From: Maliibacterium massiliense
GTDB lineage: Bacteria > Bacillota > Clostridia > Christensenellales > Maliibacteriaceae
Reading direction: 5' to 3'
DNA length: 64,000 bases
NCBI RefSeq assembly: GCF_900604345.1
Contig: NZ_LR026983.1
Span: 1,178,001 to 1,242,000, forward strand
This document shows, piece by piece, positions 61,846 through 64,000 of this stretch (positions within the stretch are counted from its first letter, which is position 1; every line of letters starts with the position of its first letter). The notes beneath the pieces are model-generated. The model was not told the DNA's origin, did not search any database, and saw only the letters and a list, made by a program, of their open reading frames with translations. The position numbers were made by a program, and so were the translations under genes.

Positions 61846-64000
61846 ATGCTATTTAAATGCAAAATCTGCGGCGGTGAGCTGGAGATCAAGTCAGGCGCCA
61901 ACATCGCGCAATGCCCGTACTGCGGCACCAAGCAGACATTGCCCCGCCTCGATTCCGAGCGCAGGGCCAACCTCTATGACCGCGCCAACCATTTCCGCAG
62001 AAACAACGACTTTGACCGCGCGCTGGGCCTTTACGAAGCCATCCTCAGCGAGGATAACACCGACGCCGAGGCCCACTGGTCCTGCGTGCTGTGCCGCTTT
62101 GGCATCGCATACGTGGAGGACCCCGCCACACACAGGCGCGTGCCCACCTGTAACCGCACGCTACATACCTCCATTTACATGGACGCGGACTACCAGGCCG
62201 CCCTCGCCCACGCGCAGGATAGCGCGCAGCGTCAGATGTACGAGGAGGAAGCCCGGCAGATCGACGCACTGCAAAAGCACATTTTGGCCGTCTCCAGCCA
62301 GGAGGCCCCCTTTGACGTATTCATCTGCTACAAGGAGACGGACGCGGCAGGGCAGCGCACGCCGGACAGCGTGCTTGCGGGGGAACTCTACCAGGAGCTG
62401 ACCGATGCGGGCTACAAGGTGTTCTTCTCCCGCATCACGTTGGAGGATAAGCTGGGCGCGGCCTACGAGCCCTATATCTTCGCGGCGCTGAGCACCGCGC
62501 GCGTGATGGTGGTGATCGGCACCAGGCCGGAATACTTTACCGCCGTGTGGGTGCGCAACGAGTGGAGCCGCTACCTGGCCCTGATCGCGCAGGGGGAAAA
62601 GAAGGTGCTCATCCCCGCCTATCGGGATATGGACCCCTACGACCTGCCCGAGGCCTTCTCCCACCTGCAGGCGCAGGATATGAGCAAGCTGGGCTTTATG
62701 CAGGACCTGCTGCGCGGCATTGAAAAGATCGCCCCCCTGCCAAAGGCCGCGGCAGACATGCCGGACGTGGTGGCGCGCTCCGCGCAGCCCGATACGGACG
62801 CGCTGATCCGGCGCCTCTATCTCTTTTTGGAGGATGGGGAGTGGCAGCAGGCCGCGCGCTACTGCGAAAAGGTGCTCGACCGCGATCCGGAGAGCGCTCT
62901 GGCCTACGTGGGGCGCCTGATGGTGGCCCTGCGCGTGCGCTTTCAGGACGAGCTTGCGGACTGCGCGCTGCCCTTTGACGACAGCAGCGACTATGAAAAG
63001 GCGCTGCGCTTTGGCGATGCGGCGCTGAAAAGCCAGCTGCAGGGGTATAACCAGGCCATCCGCAACCGCATTATGGATAACCGCTACACCCAGGCCGTGC
63101 AAAGAATGCGGAAGGCGCAGCATGCCAAGGACTACCTTGACGCCGCAGAGCAGCTGCGCGCGCTGGAAGGGTACAGGGACGCGGACGCGCTTGCCGCGCA
63201 GTGCGCGCAGGCGGCGGAGGAAGCGCGGCGGGAGACGACGTACCAGCACGCGCTTCAGGCGCAGGAAACCGATACGCTGCTCTCCCAAGAGGAGGCGCTG
63301 CGCCAGTTTGAAAGCATCACGGATTACCGGGACAGCGCCGCGCGCGCCGCTGACTGCCGCCGCCGCATCGACCTTTTGCGCGATGAGAAGGCGCGGCAGG
63401 AATATGCTGCGCAGCAGGAGGAAATACGCAGTGCAAAAATGCGTGTACGCAAGCGTATCATCGCGGGTATTGCCATCATTGTTTTTGCGTTGGCCGCGGC
63501 GGGGCTTTTTACGCTATTTACCGAGATCTTGCCCGCGCGCCGCTTAGAGGAAACGTATACGCACGCGGTGGAGGCGTTCGACGCCGCCGATTACTCAACA
63601 GCAAACCGGCTGTTTTCTGAGCTGGGCGATTATCGTGAAAGCGAGGCCTACCGTGCCCAGATCCCATGGTCCTCGCTGCAGCCCGGCGATCTCGTTTTGT
63701 TTGGCGAATGGGTGCAGGGTAAGTACAATTTTAGTCCCGCGCAAGCTATCTCCTGGCGTATCCTCGCCCAAGAAGATAATAAAGTCCTATTGCTTTCTGA
63801 GCATGTGCTCGCCGTGAAGCCTTTCTTAGATGATGATCCAAAGTACGCCTCCGAATGGGGGAACGCCTCCATTAGGACCTGGTTAAATGAAGATTTTTAC
63901 ATGAATGCTTTTACCCAGGATGAGCAGCTTTCCATAGTGCCATTCATTCCTGCCGTTGAAGACAGTGGCGGCTCTCCTGATCGTGTGTTTCTTCTTAGTG
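61846..64000 (+). CDS. zinc-ribbon/TIR/transmembrane/DUF6273-like protein, cut by the window end
   Basis: The frame stays open for 718 codons to the end of the window, so the C-terminus is missing. Order: zinc ribbon (C5, C8, C23, C26), a TPR-like helical region (about 40-145), a TIR domain (about 155-275; DVFICYKETD as strand A, then KVFFSRITL, VMVVIGT and WVRNEW with E239 at the usual NADase-Glu position), helical repeats (about 315-530; GYRDA and DYRDSA motifs), a membrane segment (538-558), more helices, and a DUF6273-like part (about 620 on; ISWRILAQEDNKVLLLSE, WGNASIRTWLNEDFY). Bacterial TIR domains often act as NAD hydrolases in phage defence; activity here is inferred. GGGGAG precedes the ATG. 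Confidence 0.85.
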   Translation, partial: MLFKCKICGGELEIKSGANIAQCPYCGTKQTLPRLDSERRANLYDRANHFRRNNDFDRALGLYEAILSEDNTDAEAHWSCVLCRFGIAYVEDPATHRRVPTCNRTLHTSIYMDADYQAALAHAQDSAQRQMYEEEARQIDALQKHILAVSSQEAPFDVFICYKETDAAGQRTPDSVLAGELYQELTDAGYKVFFSRITLEDKLGAAYEPYIFAALSTARVMVVIGTRPEYFTAVWVRNEWSRYLALIAQGEKKVLIPAYRDMDPYDLPEAFSHLQAQDMSKLGFMQDLLRGIEKIAPLPKAAADMPDVVARSAQPDTDALIRRLYLFLEDGEWQQAARYCEKVLDRDPESALAYVGRLMVALRVRFQDELADCALPFDDSSDYEKALRFGDAALKSQLQGYNQAIRNRIMDNRYTQAVQRMRKAQHAKDYLDAAEQLRALEGYRDADALAAQCAQAAEEARRETTYQHALQAQETDTLLSQEEALRQFESITDYRDSAARAADCRRRIDLLRDEKARQEYAAQQEEIRSAKMRVRKRIIAGIAIIVFALAAAGLFTLFTEILPARRLEETYTHAVEAFDAADYSTANRLFSELGDYRESEAYRAQIPWSSLQPGDLVLFGEWVQGKYNFSPAQAISWRILAQEDNKVLLLSEHVLAVKPFLDDDPKYASEWGNASIRTWLNEDFYMNAFTQDEQLSIVPFIPAVEDSGGSPDRVFLLS

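Noticed and set aside
1..64000. tRNA, rRNA, insertion sequences or prophage
   Set aside because: No tRNA arm pattern, rRNA segment, transposase, integrase or phage structural gene was recognised in the reading of both strands; short tRNA genes could still be missed by eye.

Overview
The window looks like chromosome from a GC-rich, Gram-positive-type anaerobe of the Clostridia (Bacillota), possibly near Christensenellales or Oscillospirales. This is an inference from gene content: clostridial aspartate kinase, DnaD and DnaC-like primosome genes, a spore-surface-like Cys-rich protein, 4-hydroxybutyrate dehydrogenase of the Clostridium kluyveri type, the Sapep dipeptidase, ECF S components, AGGAGG ribosome sites and sigma-A type promoters (TTGACA, TATAAT). 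No rRNA or tRNA gene was recognised. About 60 protein genes are supported. Most are ordinary chromosomal genes, but two small islands (about 26.3-28.1 kb and 42.0-43.2 kb) are AT-richer and hold tiny DNA-binding proteins, repeats and a CRISPR array.

Layout. 0.2-5.3 kb: aspartate kinase, then a minus-strand operon of a sugar-isomerase-like protein, a D-2-hydroxyacid dehydrogenase and a DUF1015 protein. 5.4-16.1 kb: Cys-rich protein, HD hydrolase, a decayed five-repeat CRISPR-like array, zinc-ribbon membrane protein, tadA, rlmH, CPBP protease, metallo-beta-lactamase protein, murA, a LysM/G5/M23 peptidase and an M1 peptidase. 16.5-21.6 kb: DnaD and DnaC-like replication proteins, a candidate structured RNA and two tandem aldo/keto reductases. 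22.0-26.3 kb: MarR regulator with a heterodimeric ABC exporter. 26.3-28.1 kb: XRE and ribbon-helix-helix miniproteins and a 14-repeat type I-C-like CRISPR array without cas genes. 28.1-38.0 kb: 4-hydroxybutyrate dehydrogenase, Fpg/Nei-like glycosylase, WYL regulator, dipeptidase, RadC, TfoX C-domain protein, O6-alkylguanine repair protein, BioY and an ABC pair. 38.2-42.0 kb: 98-bp tandem repeats, a short alanyl-tRNA synthetase, an epimerase and a membrane protein. 42.0-47.3 kb: a miniprotein island with a duplicated gene end, a methyltransferase with an ECF S component, GNAT, and a VanRS-like two-component pair. 47.4-53.6 kb: a probable minus-strand operon mscS-DUF951-lepB-leuA-cimA-M23. 53.6-54.1 kb: 96-bp tandem repeats. 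54.1-59.7 kb: GNAT, glutamine-amidotransferase-like hydrolase, CCA nucleotidyltransferase, GNAT, a DUF5711-like propeller protein and CvpA. 59.9 kb to the end: a three-gene cluster of a zinc-ribbon SPFH protein, a small membrane protein, and a large zinc-ribbon/TIR/transmembrane/DUF6273-like protein that runs off the window.

The strongest leads are: the SPFH-membrane-TIR cluster, which may be an undescribed membrane-associated defence or stress module; the decayed CRISPR-like array whose repeats differ from each other but mostly keep their hairpin pairing; and two families of about 97-bp tandem repeats that both end at the -35 box of a consensus promoter and share a core motif.
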